Positions 22,812 to 33,900 of a stretch of 40,530 nt of DNA are shown here, piece after piece. Each line of letters starts with the position of its first letter. Position 1 is the first letter of the stretch. The notes under the pieces are model-generated. The model had not been told where the DNA came from. It searched no databases and saw only the letters and a program-made list of their open reading frames with translations. Made by a program: the position numbers and the translations under genes. Location: positions 1-40,530 of IMG/VR virus record IMGVR_UViG_3300033156_000526. One strand, 5' to 3'. This DNA comes from a virus.

Positions 22812-23310
22812 TGGTGACTACAGCATCATCCGGCTCACGGCAGCGCCGGGCTTCGCGCTGATACCGGAAGAGTTATGGCAGCTCGATGATTCGACGCTGA
22901 AGATGAACCGTGTGCTGGCGGCGCTACCGCAGAACGTCGAAGCCGACAGGCTCACGCAATTTTTCCTTTTGCTCGACCCCGCAATCGACCCTGCCGAGGA
23001 GAATCCGGTTGTCGGCTTCTTCTGGGGGCGAATCAACTATCTCACCAACAGACTTGAAGTCTATGTGATGTCGATGAGGAAGAATTACCAGAGCACGGGC
23101 GACCGCAATAGACGCTTTTTCAAGGACCTGTGCAGGAAGATAGTACAGCAAAATAGGCTTGAGCCGACGGTCGAGATTTTCACGAACCACGTCAAGGTTC
23201 TCGAACGACACGGACTGCGCCCAAGCCGCTGCCAGATTATGGAATGGGATAGTAACGAACCAACCGACGGCGAGAAGACACCGAAAGAAAGTGAGGAACG
23301 AAATGGGTAA
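22774..23310 (+). CDS. GNAT-fold-like protein, possible counterpart of T7 gp13, 178 aa
   Basis: Residues about 60-150 show an acetyltransferase-like pattern: VVGFFWGRINYLTNRLEVYV (paired strands), MSMRKNYQSTGDRNRRFFKD (helix after an acceptor-loop position), LEPTVEIFTNHVKVLERHGL (final helix-loop). The usual acetyl-CoA loop (Q/RxxGxG/A) is not clear, so it may be a structural relative. In T7-like phages a gp13 protein with this type of fold lies next to the ejection proteins. Here it lies before the same kind of block, which supports but does not prove that role. Confidence 0.55.
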   Translation: MGTGKSKSSAGNNGDYSIIRLTAAPGFALIPEELWQLDDSTLKMNRVLAALPQNVEADRLTQFFLLLDPAIDPAEENPVVGFFWGRINYLTNRLEVYVMSMRKNYQSTGDRNRRFFKDLCRKIVQQNRLEPTVEIFTNHVKVLERHGLRPSRCQIMEWDSNEPTDGEKTPKESEERNG

Positions 23311-24034
23311 AGGCGGTGGAACAAAGGTTGTGCAGTCGCCTACGCTCAACGCCGACCAGGCGCGTCTTGCCAAGAGCATTATGGAGATGATAACGCCGCA
23401 AATTGGCGTCGAAGGTCCGGTCTATGCCGGCGAACGTTATGCGCAGGTCGCCCCGGAATACCTCAGCGCCGCAACCGGAGCGATGCAGAACCTTACTGGT
23501 GGCATCGAACAAGCGTTCGCTCCGGCATACGAATACGCCGCAAGGCTCTGGGAAGACGTGGTAAGGCCGGGCGTGATGCAGCCGTTCGCAAGCCTCGGCG
23601 CAGCCGCAAGCGGCGGGGCGGCCCAGGCGCTCAGCCGCGCTGGCGAACGGCTCGCGCTCGGCCTCGGCACGGAAATCGCCCCCTTATGGCTACAAGCACA
23701 GGGACAGGTCCCCAGGCTTGCCCAGCAGATAGGCGGGTGGGAGCAGGCGACCCGGCAACAGGAACTTGACGTTATGCGAGAAAGGTGGGCCGAAGAGCAG
23801 CCCTATATGAATCCGTACCTGAACCTCGTACCTATGGTTCTGCCTTACGGCGCGCCGGCATTTGAAAACATTGCGTACAATCAACCTGCGAGCTTGGGCT
23901 ACTCGATGATGACTGCTATGGCGCCCGGAATAGGACAGGTTTTGCCGTGGGGGGCGATAGGCGGTGGTCTATGGTCCGGGCTTTCGGGAATCGGTTCGGC
24001 AATCGGCGGTGCGCTCGGCGCATTGCCTTTGTAA
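23303..24034 (+). CDS. Internal virion/ejection-like protein, 243 aa
   Basis: The ATG at 23303 is chosen over the longer frame because it has GAGGA just upstream and overlaps the previous stop (ATGGGTAA). Ala/Gln/Gly-rich helices (EYLSAATGAMQNLTGGIEQA, QAQGQVPRLAQQIGG) end in a glycine-rich hydrophobic tail (GAIGGGLWSGLSGIGSAIGG) able to enter membranes. Size, composition and position resemble T7 gp14, which is ejected into the outer membrane. No sequence-level proof. Confidence 0.6.
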   Translation: MGKGGGTKVVQSPTLNADQARLAKSIMEMITPQIGVEGPVYAGERYAQVAPEYLSAATGAMQNLTGGIEQAFAPAYEYAARLWEDVVRPGVMQPFASLGAAASGGAAQALSRAGERLALGLGTEIAPLWLQAQGQVPRLAQQIGGWEQATRQQELDVMRERWAEEQPYMNPYLNLVPMVLPYGAPAFENIAYNQPASLGYSMMTAMAPGIGQVLPWGAIGGGLWSGLSGIGSAIGGALGALPL

Positions 24035-24047
24035 AAGGGAGATAATT

Positions 24048-24998
24048 ATGGCAACCGTAATCCCTTATACTCCAACACTCGACCCGCTCGGTATGGCGCT
24101 TGGCGGGGCAATCGGTCAAGGCATACTCAGTGCCCAACAGCAAGCCGAGTGGAATGCTCTGCTCGACAATCTTCAGAATTATCTTCGGACGATGATGCCT
24201 GCGGAATTGGCGGGAACGCCCCTCGGCCAAGCCTACCGGGAAGGTATGTACAACCCGATGACTATTGCGGGGCTGCCGGCGAACGTTGTGCGGAACCTGA
24301 AGGACCCGGAGATGCGGCAATTGGCCTTTGCCGCGATGATGCGCTCTCTGGTCCCGCAAGGGGGCGCGGGCGCGGCACTATCTGTCCGGTCTGGCGCAAG
24401 ACAACCTGGTGTCCAGGCAGGCGCCGAGCAGGGGGCTATGATGTTCGGCGATGTGCCCGCGAACGACTTTCTTGCCCTTCTCGCCAAGACGAACCAGATT
24501 CTAAATGACGCATACGAGACCCAGACTGTGACGAGAGTAGACCCGCTTACGGGCCAGGAGACTACGCAGGAAACAACGCGAATCAAACCGGGACGCGAGA
24601 AAATTGCCGCCTTAGTGCCGCAAATGATAGACGCCCTCTTCAAGGCAGCCGGGATAGAGGTCAAGACGCGACAGACTGGAGCAGGGTGGACGTGGCAGGA
24701 TGCTGAGCAATCAAAGGAGTTTATGGAGAATGCGCTGCTCATATCTTCCTTTATGGCCAGCGCATCGCCGCACGAGAAAAAAATGCTGACTGATATTCTC
24801 CGCAAGGTAGGTATTTCGCCGGAGAGTGCGCGTGAAATAGCGGAAGCGATAAGACGGGACCATCCTGATTTTCAGCCACAACAGACGCCAGCGCCCCAGA
24901 CACGGCAGCCTGGTAAAGGTTCTGCATTAACGGGACAATCGGAGGGTGGCTATTGGCCTCAATTTCCCGGTTATACCATTCCGAGGTCAACGCGATGA
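24048..24998 (+). CDS. Helical internal virion-like protein, 316 aa
   Basis: AAAGGGAG precedes the ATG. The N-terminal PLGMALGGAIGQGILSAQQQ is a Gly-rich hydrophobic stretch, followed by long helices (WNALLDNLQNYLRTMM, RQLAFAAMMRSLVPQ) and a Pro/Gln-rich C-terminal tail. No enzyme signature. By order it may be the gp15-like partner of the giant protein, whose ATG overlaps its stop as ATGA. This close link supports joint synthesis and assembly. Confidence 0.6.
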   Translation: MATVIPYTPTLDPLGMALGGAIGQGILSAQQQAEWNALLDNLQNYLRTMMPAELAGTPLGQAYREGMYNPMTIAGLPANVVRNLKDPEMRQLAFAAMMRSLVPQGGAGAALSVRSGARQPGVQAGAEQGAMMFGDVPANDFLALLAKTNQILNDAYETQTVTRVDPLTGQETTQETTRIKPGREKIAALVPQMIDALFKAAGIEVKTRQTGAGWTWQDAEQSKEFMENALLISSFMASASPHEKKMLTDILRKVGISPESAREIAEAIRRDHPDFQPQQTPAPQTRQPGKGSALTGQSEGGYWPQFPGYTIPRSTR

Positions 24999-27900
24999 CG
25001 CTGATACTTGAACCCAGCCGACTCAAGCCTGCCGAGGCACCGAAGAGCGCACTGTCCACTTTGTACGAGCGCGCTGTCGGTGAGCCTTACATTCCCCGAC
25101 CAACCGAAATCGAGGGGCCACCGGCACCGCGACGTTCGGCTCTCGAAGAGCTCTACTACAAGGTTGGTGGCGAACCGATACCCTGGGCCGATACAGCAAA
25201 AGGCTGGCTTGAGGTAATGAAGGAAGACCCCTCGGAATGGATACCGTTCGTTCGCAGTCTGGTCGAAGGGGTGGATTTACTGAGCGTTTACGAAGCACGG
25301 AAACGTTTAGGCGCGGGTCGGACCGCCGATGGTGGCTATGGCGGGCAGCCCTTTGAAAATTGGGTCAAGTTAGCCCGTTCCTATAGAACAGCGGGCCTAC
25401 CGCCCGATTTAGCAGCGAGAATCCCCGATTGGATTGCAGCCCTTCACGAAAGGTGGATTGCTGGCGGTTCTTTTGATGTTCTTGGGCGCAAACGGCAATT
25501 CTATGAAGAATTGCGAAAAGATTTGCCTCGCAACCTTCCACCCAAAGAGCTCGATATTGCGGTCGCCGAAAGGCTTATCGCACGACAGGAAAAAGCCGAC
25601 CGTGAAACGGTAGAGCAATTCAAGCAGAAGCTCGAAGAAGAATACTATCGTGGCCATACTTTTTGGGGGAAAGTCGGAGAGATTCAAAAGGGTCTTGTGC
25701 CTTGGATGCTGGAGTTTGTGGCAACAGGACCGATTTACAGCCGCGCTTCACAAGCAGCGAAAAGCGCCATAAGCAAAGTCGTCAAGAGAGAACTTACGGC
25801 CAAGGTGCTCGGTTCTTTGGTTGGTGGCACCGTCGGCTCAGCGGCCCGGACGATGGCGTTGCCGACGCAGGTCTTTGAAGAAACGATGCGCCGGCGGATA
25901 GGCTATGAAGACGAAGGCTGGGCTACGAGCCTGAGCAAGGCTTGGGTGAAAACCTTCATCGAGGCAGCAAGCGAAGAATCTGGCGCAGGAATGGGTAAGG
26001 TTGTTGGCACGCTGGGTGGCGGCCTAAAGTGGGTTGCCAGCAAGAGCCGCTTCAGCCAACGCTTTCTCGCATCAATTGCAGAAGCCTGGACCAAGGCAGG
26101 AAAGGCCCGGAGCCTCGTTGATTTTGTCGATACCGCCCTGCGCGCCGGTGGCTGGAACGGAATCCTTGAAGAAATCGGGGAAGAGCGTCTGGCGACCATT
26201 CTTCACGCGATTGCGAATACTGAGGATTTCGGGCTTGGGCCAGAAGCCACCTGGACTGACAGGCTCGCTGCCGGCCTTAGAGAGGACCTGAAACTAAAGA
26301 ATCTTGCTCCCGAAGCTGTGGGCCTCGCTACGCCCGGTGTCCTAAAAGCAGGCGCTTACGGGCTTGAGATGATGCAGGCCAGGAAGCGTTGGGAGCAACT
26401 ACGGCAGGAGTTGATAGACAGCATAAATGAGGCGTCAAAACGATACGGCGCCGAACCCGTGCCCCCAGAAAAGGCTCCACCCTCGGTCCGTCCCCCAAAA
26501 GCGCCCACAGAAGGGCCGCCCACAGAAGGGCCGCCCACAGAAGGGCCGCCCACAGAGGGACCGCCCACAGAGGGACCGCCCACAGAAGGGCCGCCCACAG
26601 AAGGGCCGCCCACAGAAGGGCCGCCCACAGAGGGACCGCCCACAGAAGGACCACCCACAGAAGAAGACATAGGGACTCTGACTGAGCCGAATATCGGCGG
26701 TCTTGCTGCGCGATTCAGTAGGCGAATCGAGGAAGCACTTAAGGTCGTGGAACCGGAGAGGATACATTCCTGGACGATTCGTCGTTGGGCTGCGGATGAG
26801 TACGGCGTTAGCAATCAGGATGTTTACAACGCTGGGCCTTCTGTTTGGAAGCCGATAGAAGAGGCGGCTGAGCTCGCTTTCGTCAACCAAGCCAGGAGAA
26901 TCCTCTCGTCGGGGCTTTCCGCTGACGAAGAAGCTCGGCTCATTCGCAAACTCTATCAAATCCAGCCTGTATTCGGTGGCCGGCGAACGAGCACGCAGAT
27001 AGAGAACCAGGCGTACAGTACGCCGTTGCCCCTTGCGTATGAGATAACGCGGCTGCTCGGTATTGGGCCTGATACGAAGGTTTATGACCCCACTGCCGGG
27101 ACCGGTATGTTGTTGATGGGCGCCGACCCTCGGAATGCCCGCGCCAATGAAATCGACCCCGTGCGCGCCGCAGCCCTTGAGGCCCAAGGTATCCCAACGA
27201 CGCGCGAAGACGCAACCACGACCAAGCCGATAGAAGATAAGAGCGTTGAGGTTGTTGTAACGAATCCGCCTTTTGGCAAACTCGATAAGCCAGTCGAAAA
27301 GGATGGCTATAGGCTTACGCGAAAAGAACACGTTATTGCGGCGAACGCACTCGACGCGATGGCAGATGACGGCTCAGCGGCCATCATTGTCGCGGCGCCA
27401 CGAAGCAAGAGCGCTACGCTCCCCGGCGGACTTCAGACATTCTTCAATTGGCTTGAGAGCCGCTACAACATCGCTGCGGTCAAAAGAGTCCACGGCAAAC
27501 TTTATGCTCGTATGGGTACGAGGTGGCCGGTTTTTCTCATTTTCGTCGAGGGGCGAAAATCTCCGGCAGAAACAGCCGCCTACGAGATGGCAAGACAACA
27601 GGCTGAAGGCCGAAAGCCCGGCGTTGAGACCGTGGCGACCAAAGAAAAAGGGGCGCGTCGGTATAGTTTTGAAATAGAGGAAGACGAGACTGTCGAAGCG
27701 TTTGCCAAGGGACGCGAAGGTGAGTGGAAATACAGCTTTGAGATAGAGGATATAAACTCGTGGGAAGAGCTTGGGGAACAATTTGAGAAGCTAAAGGAGA
27801 AGATGCCAAATGCGCGTCGTCGTCGTAGGACCAGAACAGAGCGAAAGGGCGCTGCTGATACTGGGGGTCGTGGTGGACAAGGGCCAAAAGCTCCCCCGCA

Positions 27901-30900
27901 ACCTGGACCAGTGGAAGAACCTCCTGAAAGACCGCCTGGGCCAACAGGCCCAACGGGAGCTGGCGAACCCGGCGGAGGAGGAGTACCTCCAGGCCCAACT
28001 GGAGGACCTGGCGCCGGAGGAGTTCGGCCCGGAGGCGGCCCAGGTGAACAGCGAGAACCTGGCGGAGCTCCTGGTGGAGTCGGAGTTCCTGGCCCGGAAC
28101 CCCCTGGTGGCGAGGGTGGCGGAGTGGTATCGCCTGGCCCCGAAGAAGCGCCCGCGCCCGAAGGCGAGCAAGGAGTTCCTGGCCCTGAACAACCGACAGA
28201 AACTCCAGGAACTACGCCGCCTGAGCCTGGCGCAGTACCTGGACAACCTGGCATCAAGATAGACCTGACCGAGGACAAGCAGGTCCCCTATGAGGGATTG
28301 AGCAAAGGGCCTGACGCTGGCCAGAAAATGCCTGCCTCGCTGAAGGTCCACTATCTCAACGCTCTTCATCAGGCCAAAGAGAAGGTCGGTGATATTGACG
28401 AGTTCGTCCGCGACCAACTCGGCTTCGACTCAAAAGAAGAACTGTTCGAGAACCTGAGCAACGTCCAGATTGACACGATTGCATTGGCCTTGGTCCAGTT
28501 CGACGCTGGCAGGGCTTTCATTATAGGACACCAGACCGGCGTTGGCAAAGGCCGAGCATTGGCGGCTGTTGTAAAGAGGGCATTGGAAAAAGGCGAGAAA
28601 ATCGTATTCGTCACGAGTAAGGCGAACCTGTTCAATGATTTTCTCCGAGACCTGATAGATGTGGGCGTTGATATAAACACTCTGCGCCCACTACTGACCA
28701 ACGCCAACACGTCGATATTCACACCCGAAGGAAAGCGCTGGGCCAAGAGTCGGGGTCGGCGGAAAACAAATAGCCACCTTCGGGCTACACTCAACAACGG
28801 CAATTGGGATATTCTTTTCACCACGTACAGTCAAATCCAAACAGGTGAAAGCGCTGAGTTGCAAAGCCTTCTAACCCAGGCCACATCAGGCAACCTGCTG
28901 CTTATGGACGAGGCGCACCTTGCTGCCGGAAAAGACAGCAACCGCAACATTTATTTTCTGGACCAACCGCTGCGGGTCGCCAGGCACGTACTATACAGCA
29001 GTGCAACCTATGCCAAACGTGCCGACAGTATGACGATTTACGGCCCAACTGGTTTGCTTGGCGCCTTCGACAATGACATCGACGCACTCATCGCCTCGGT
29101 CACGAGGGGCGGTGGGCCACTGCAAAGTATCATTGCCGCGACAATGGCCGCTGCCGGCGTCTATGCTCGTGCAGAAATCAACTTCGAGGGCGTGGGCTTT
29201 GAGACCCAATTTGTTGGTTCTTCAAATGAAGGTCAAGAACTCGTCAGAAAACAGTGCGACGCAATAAGCGATATAATTATCGAGCTGGTCAAGTTCGACG
29301 CTGTACTTGAAGACTGGATAAAGGGGGCGGTAAGAAAGCATATCGGGCCGAACCGCACGATAACACACGCGCAATTCTTCAGCCACCTACACAACATCGT
29401 TCGTCAATTCCTGGCAGTTCTCAAGGTTCAGCCTGCTATACAGGAGGCCAAAAGAAGCCTTCAACAGGGACGCAAGCCTATAATCGTTGTTGACAATACG
29501 GCACAGAGCCATCTCAAGCGATGGATTCAAATAGCGTCGGACTACGGAATGGACCGCTCGGACTTCTCGTACAGAAGCATCCTCTTGAGTGTTCTTCGAC
29601 AGATGATGTCGTATAGTGTGCGGACGCACATCGGCAGGAGCCAGCACACAAGTATCCACCCGGACGAACTACCGCCGCACTTGCGCCAGTCGTATGATGC
29701 TCTCGTCCAGACCATTATCAATTTCCCGTATGATTTGCCAGGTTCTCCGATTGATGCGATTATCAATAGTCTTCGGGCCGATAACATAAGAATTGCGGAG
29801 ATAACAGGCAGAGATTTCACCATAGAGCCAGACGAGAGAACGGGCGTCCTCGGTATCAGAGCTCGCCCCGATAGTGTCGAGATACGCTGGAACACGATGA
29901 GGGACTTCAATAGTGGGGAACTCGATGCCCTGATAATGAACCGCGCGGCTGCTGAGGGCGTAAGCCTTCACGCAAGCGTCCGATTCAAGGACCAAAGGCC
30001 GCGCGATATGATTCTTCTTCAGATGCCGCTCGATATAAATCAGGCGGTTCAGATTATGGGCCGAATCGCAAGGATGGGCGAGGCTGAAGGCGCGCGGCCA
30101 CGTTATGTGAGCATTGTCCTGCCGATTCCCGCCGAGATACGACCGGCTGCGATTCAGGCCAGTAAGCTCAAGAGCCTCAGTGCCAATACGACAGCTAAAA
30201 GTGAAGGCGTTTACGAACTGCCGACGCCCGTGGACTTGATGAACAAATATGGTGACTTGGTCGTCGCCCGCTTTATTCTTGAGCATTATGATAAATTGCC
30301 CTCAATCCTCTTGTCGGGCATTTCCCGCGAGGTCTTAGAAGAAGCTGTGCCGAATGAGAGCTTTGGGGCCATTCGGGACCTTGCAAGAAAGTTTACCGCC
30401 CGTATGCCTCTGCTGCCGATAAACGTCCAAGAAGAGATTTACGAGGAGATTACGGCTGACTATGAGGCATACATCGACTATCTGAACGCGACAAATCAGA
30501 ACGACCTCGTGCACAAAGAATTGCCCCTTGATGCGGTTCTTCTTGACAGCAGGGTCGTGTTCCCCGGCGACTCAGAAATGAAGGACCCATTCCGCACGCC
30601 CGCAACGTTGGACAGGATGCGCGTCCGAGTCCTCGTGCGGCCATATACGCAACAAGAGATTGACGCCCAAATCGACGCCGAACTAAAGGACTATGAAGGC
30701 AGTGCCAGGGTCTGGATTCGGGAGCAGAGAAGAAGGCTTGAGACGATGTATGCCGATTATACTCGGCGACTCAAAGCCGAGGGGCGCGAGCCAACGCAGG
30801 CAGCAAGGGCGGCCTTCCACAAGGCCCTTGACGCCATAGAACACGCTGCCCCTGGAATGATGAGGTTGACTGTAGGCGGTATCCCGGTCATTTGCCTTGG

Positions 30901-33900
30901 TATTTCAAAACGGGCAGCGCCGAAGGTTGGCAATCCGAGTGCTCCTTCGGCAGTGCGATTGCGGGTGGCAATCCCCGCAGGCGGTAAAGAGGCGACATTG
31001 ACGCTGAGTCAATGGTTACGAGGCAAACCCATTGACACGGCAGCAAAGCATATCTTCTTCTCGACGGCAGTTTATGAACCGACCGAAGAGCGATATATTT
31101 TCAACGGTAACCTTATCGCAGCTATGGGCATCGCAGTAAACCCGCGCAACAGGGAACAGCATACTCCACAGGTTGTGACCTATACGCTTGCTGACGGAAC
31201 TGTTCGCACCGGTCTGCTGATGCCGAGGAACTTTGAACCTGAGGCTGCTTTGAGCGCACAGGTCCGGCTCAATGCAAGGACGGCCCTTGTCTTTTTGACG
31301 AACATTCCAGGCTTTTCGCACTACGTCGAAGCGGGGCCGGCGAAAATCCAAAGAGACCCTGACCACCCCGACCGTTGGAAGATTACCGTACCAATGAACC
31401 GCAAGAAGGGTGGCAGGATTTATCTGAACCAATCGATTCGGCAGATTGTTGGGGATTTTGCAGCTACCTCAAACCGAAGACAGATGGTCGCGTCGTTCGA
31501 GACCGACCAGTTATACCCTTTGCTGCACACCATCGAAGAGCTTGGCTATAGCCTTTGGACCGATGCTGAACACGCTGAGCTTGGCGGCACGATTCTCGAT
31601 GGCGCCGAGCATATCATAGGCCGCCCCAGAGGGCCTGGTACTCCAGAAGGCGGGGCTGAGGCTCTTGTACCACCGCTGCCGAAGTCAATGGAAGTCCCGG
31701 TCGAAACCGAGCCGACCGAAAGGGCTAAGGCCAAGCTCAAGAAACGAAAGCGACCTATCAGTAAGCACGAGATAGCACGGAAACTTACGCGAGTCACGAA
31801 ATCCACGGTAAAGGGGTGGCGTCGATTCAGGTCGAAGCTCTTGAAGAAAGCGGCAGGAGCTTACTGGAGCAGAGAAGACCTTATTCGCGTGATGAACGTT
31901 GGCAATCTTCGTACATTGAGCCACGAAATCGGGCATAGACTTTTTGATGTTCTTGGTGCATACGACGACATTTCCGAGAACAAAAGATTTGCGGTTCTCA
32001 ATGACCTGATAAGCCTTGGTCTGCGGCAATTTGCAAGCCAGGGATATGACCTTACGACCCTTGTACGAGAGGGGGCAGCAGAGCTCTTTTACTTTTACAT
32101 TACCGGCCAGGACGAAATCGTTCAAAGGCAAGTCCCGGCTGCGTATAAATATATGGTCGAGGATTTTCTGCCGCTCTTTCCTGAAATGGCCGAGGGTCTT
32201 GCAGAAATCCGCGATGCCGTCATTCTATGGCGCGAACAGGGCAGTGTGGCGCGCTTGGCTGCCGAGATGTACACGACCAAGCCAAAGAAGCCGATGGCCG
32301 AGCGGCTCTCTGGAGCTTACTTGTGGCTGCGAACAATGTTCGTCGATGTGGCCGCACCGCTTCACGACCTTCTCGACAAATATCTGCCCCAAGGCGTCCG
32401 CAACATCGAAGAACCTTTCTGGGACCCTGGATATTTCTTTGAGGCCCGCGCGATGAAGGCGCCACGAATGGCTTATGCCTTCGTCTTCAGCCGCACCTAT
32501 GATTTCTTTATGCAGCCCAATGGCGAATCCTTGGCCGACGCGGTCTCTGATGTTCGGGACAGATTCTTGGAGTTCTGCTGGTATATGGTCGCCCGACAGG
32601 CGCGCGTATATCACGAGAGAGGGCTTGATTCGGGCTTCCTTGAGGTCGATTTTGAGGCCGTCATAGCGAAATATGATTGCGAACTCTTCCGGCGGACGGC
32701 AGAGAGAGTCAGGCTTTGGTCTGCGCGAGTCCTGCTATATGTCGCCCAAGCCGGCGCGATGAAGACCGAAGAGGTTACGAAACTGCTTGTGGGCAACCCG
32801 TTCTATGTGCCGTTTATGCGGGTCTTCCAAGACGAAGAAAACCGCTTCTTGTTGAGGACAGGCGGTCGCAAAGGTATCACGAAGGTCGGCAGACCCGTTC
32901 ACGCCCGAACTGGTTCGGGCCGGGCTATCTACGACATATTCGACTCGATGATGCTGATGACAACGCGGTTGCTTGCGATTGCCGACGCAACGCATATCGC
33001 AAGGTGTCTTGAACGACTCCAGGGAAAATATCCTGGGATGGGCGGATTTTTGACGGAGTGGAGTCCGCCAGTCCGAGTGACAGAAGTTTCTACCAGGGAG
33101 ATACTCAAAATCCTGGAGAAGTACGGCATACCCATAGATTTGCCAGAAGACGCTGCTGAAGAGGTTCTTGAACGACATCCGGTGATTCAGATTTTTCGCA
33201 ACTCCCCGGTATTCTTCGGGAAGGAATATGTCGTTTCGTTCCTGGTCGATGGTGAACGCAAGTGGTTCGAGGTCCACCCGATGCTCTACAGGATTCTCGA
33301 AGGACTCGACCAGTACCTGCTTCCGCGCTTTTGGCACTTGACGGCTGGGATGGCAGCGAGAGCCGTCCGTCTCGGCGCGACGGGCCTCAATCCAGCGTTC
33401 GGTATTGTGTATAACCCGATACGCGATGCCGTCGATTCTCTGGTAAAAGGCAAGCACGCCGGTGGGCCGCTTGACTTGGTGCGCGGGACTGCGCGCGGAT
33501 TCACCACCAGCCGTGTTGGCAAGATGTTGGGTGTTGACCCCGACGAAGCTGCCCGGCAATTGATTGATATGGGTATCAGTATCAGCACCTTCATCGGGCA
33601 AGACAGGCGGGCGGTACACCACCTTCAGGGCGAATTGCTGGCCAAACACTGGAAGGATTACGCCTTCTTGATGGGCAAGCATCCGATAGACGCCTTACGG
33701 GGACTTTTCAACGCGACCGAGGTCGGCTTGCGCGTCGAGGAATACCGTAAGGCCCTCGAATGGTGGATGAAGAAGCACGGCTATGCCGACAGGCCCATAG
33801 AAGAAGCCCCGCCCGACGCGAAGATGTACGCTTTTCTCCGCGCCCAGGATATGACTATCAACTATTCTCGCGCCGGTGCGATTGGACGAATCCTCAATCA

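Noticed and set aside
26427-26672. Second nested ORF over the TEGPP repeats
   Set aside because: Only a repeat translation (RPQKG units) with no ribosome-binding site, unlike the 27810 frame.
27580-28278. 232-codon leftward Pro/Gly-rich ORF opposite the linker
   Set aside because: Caused by the GC-rich linker composition; no start signal. Its existence also warns that open frames here can be by chance.
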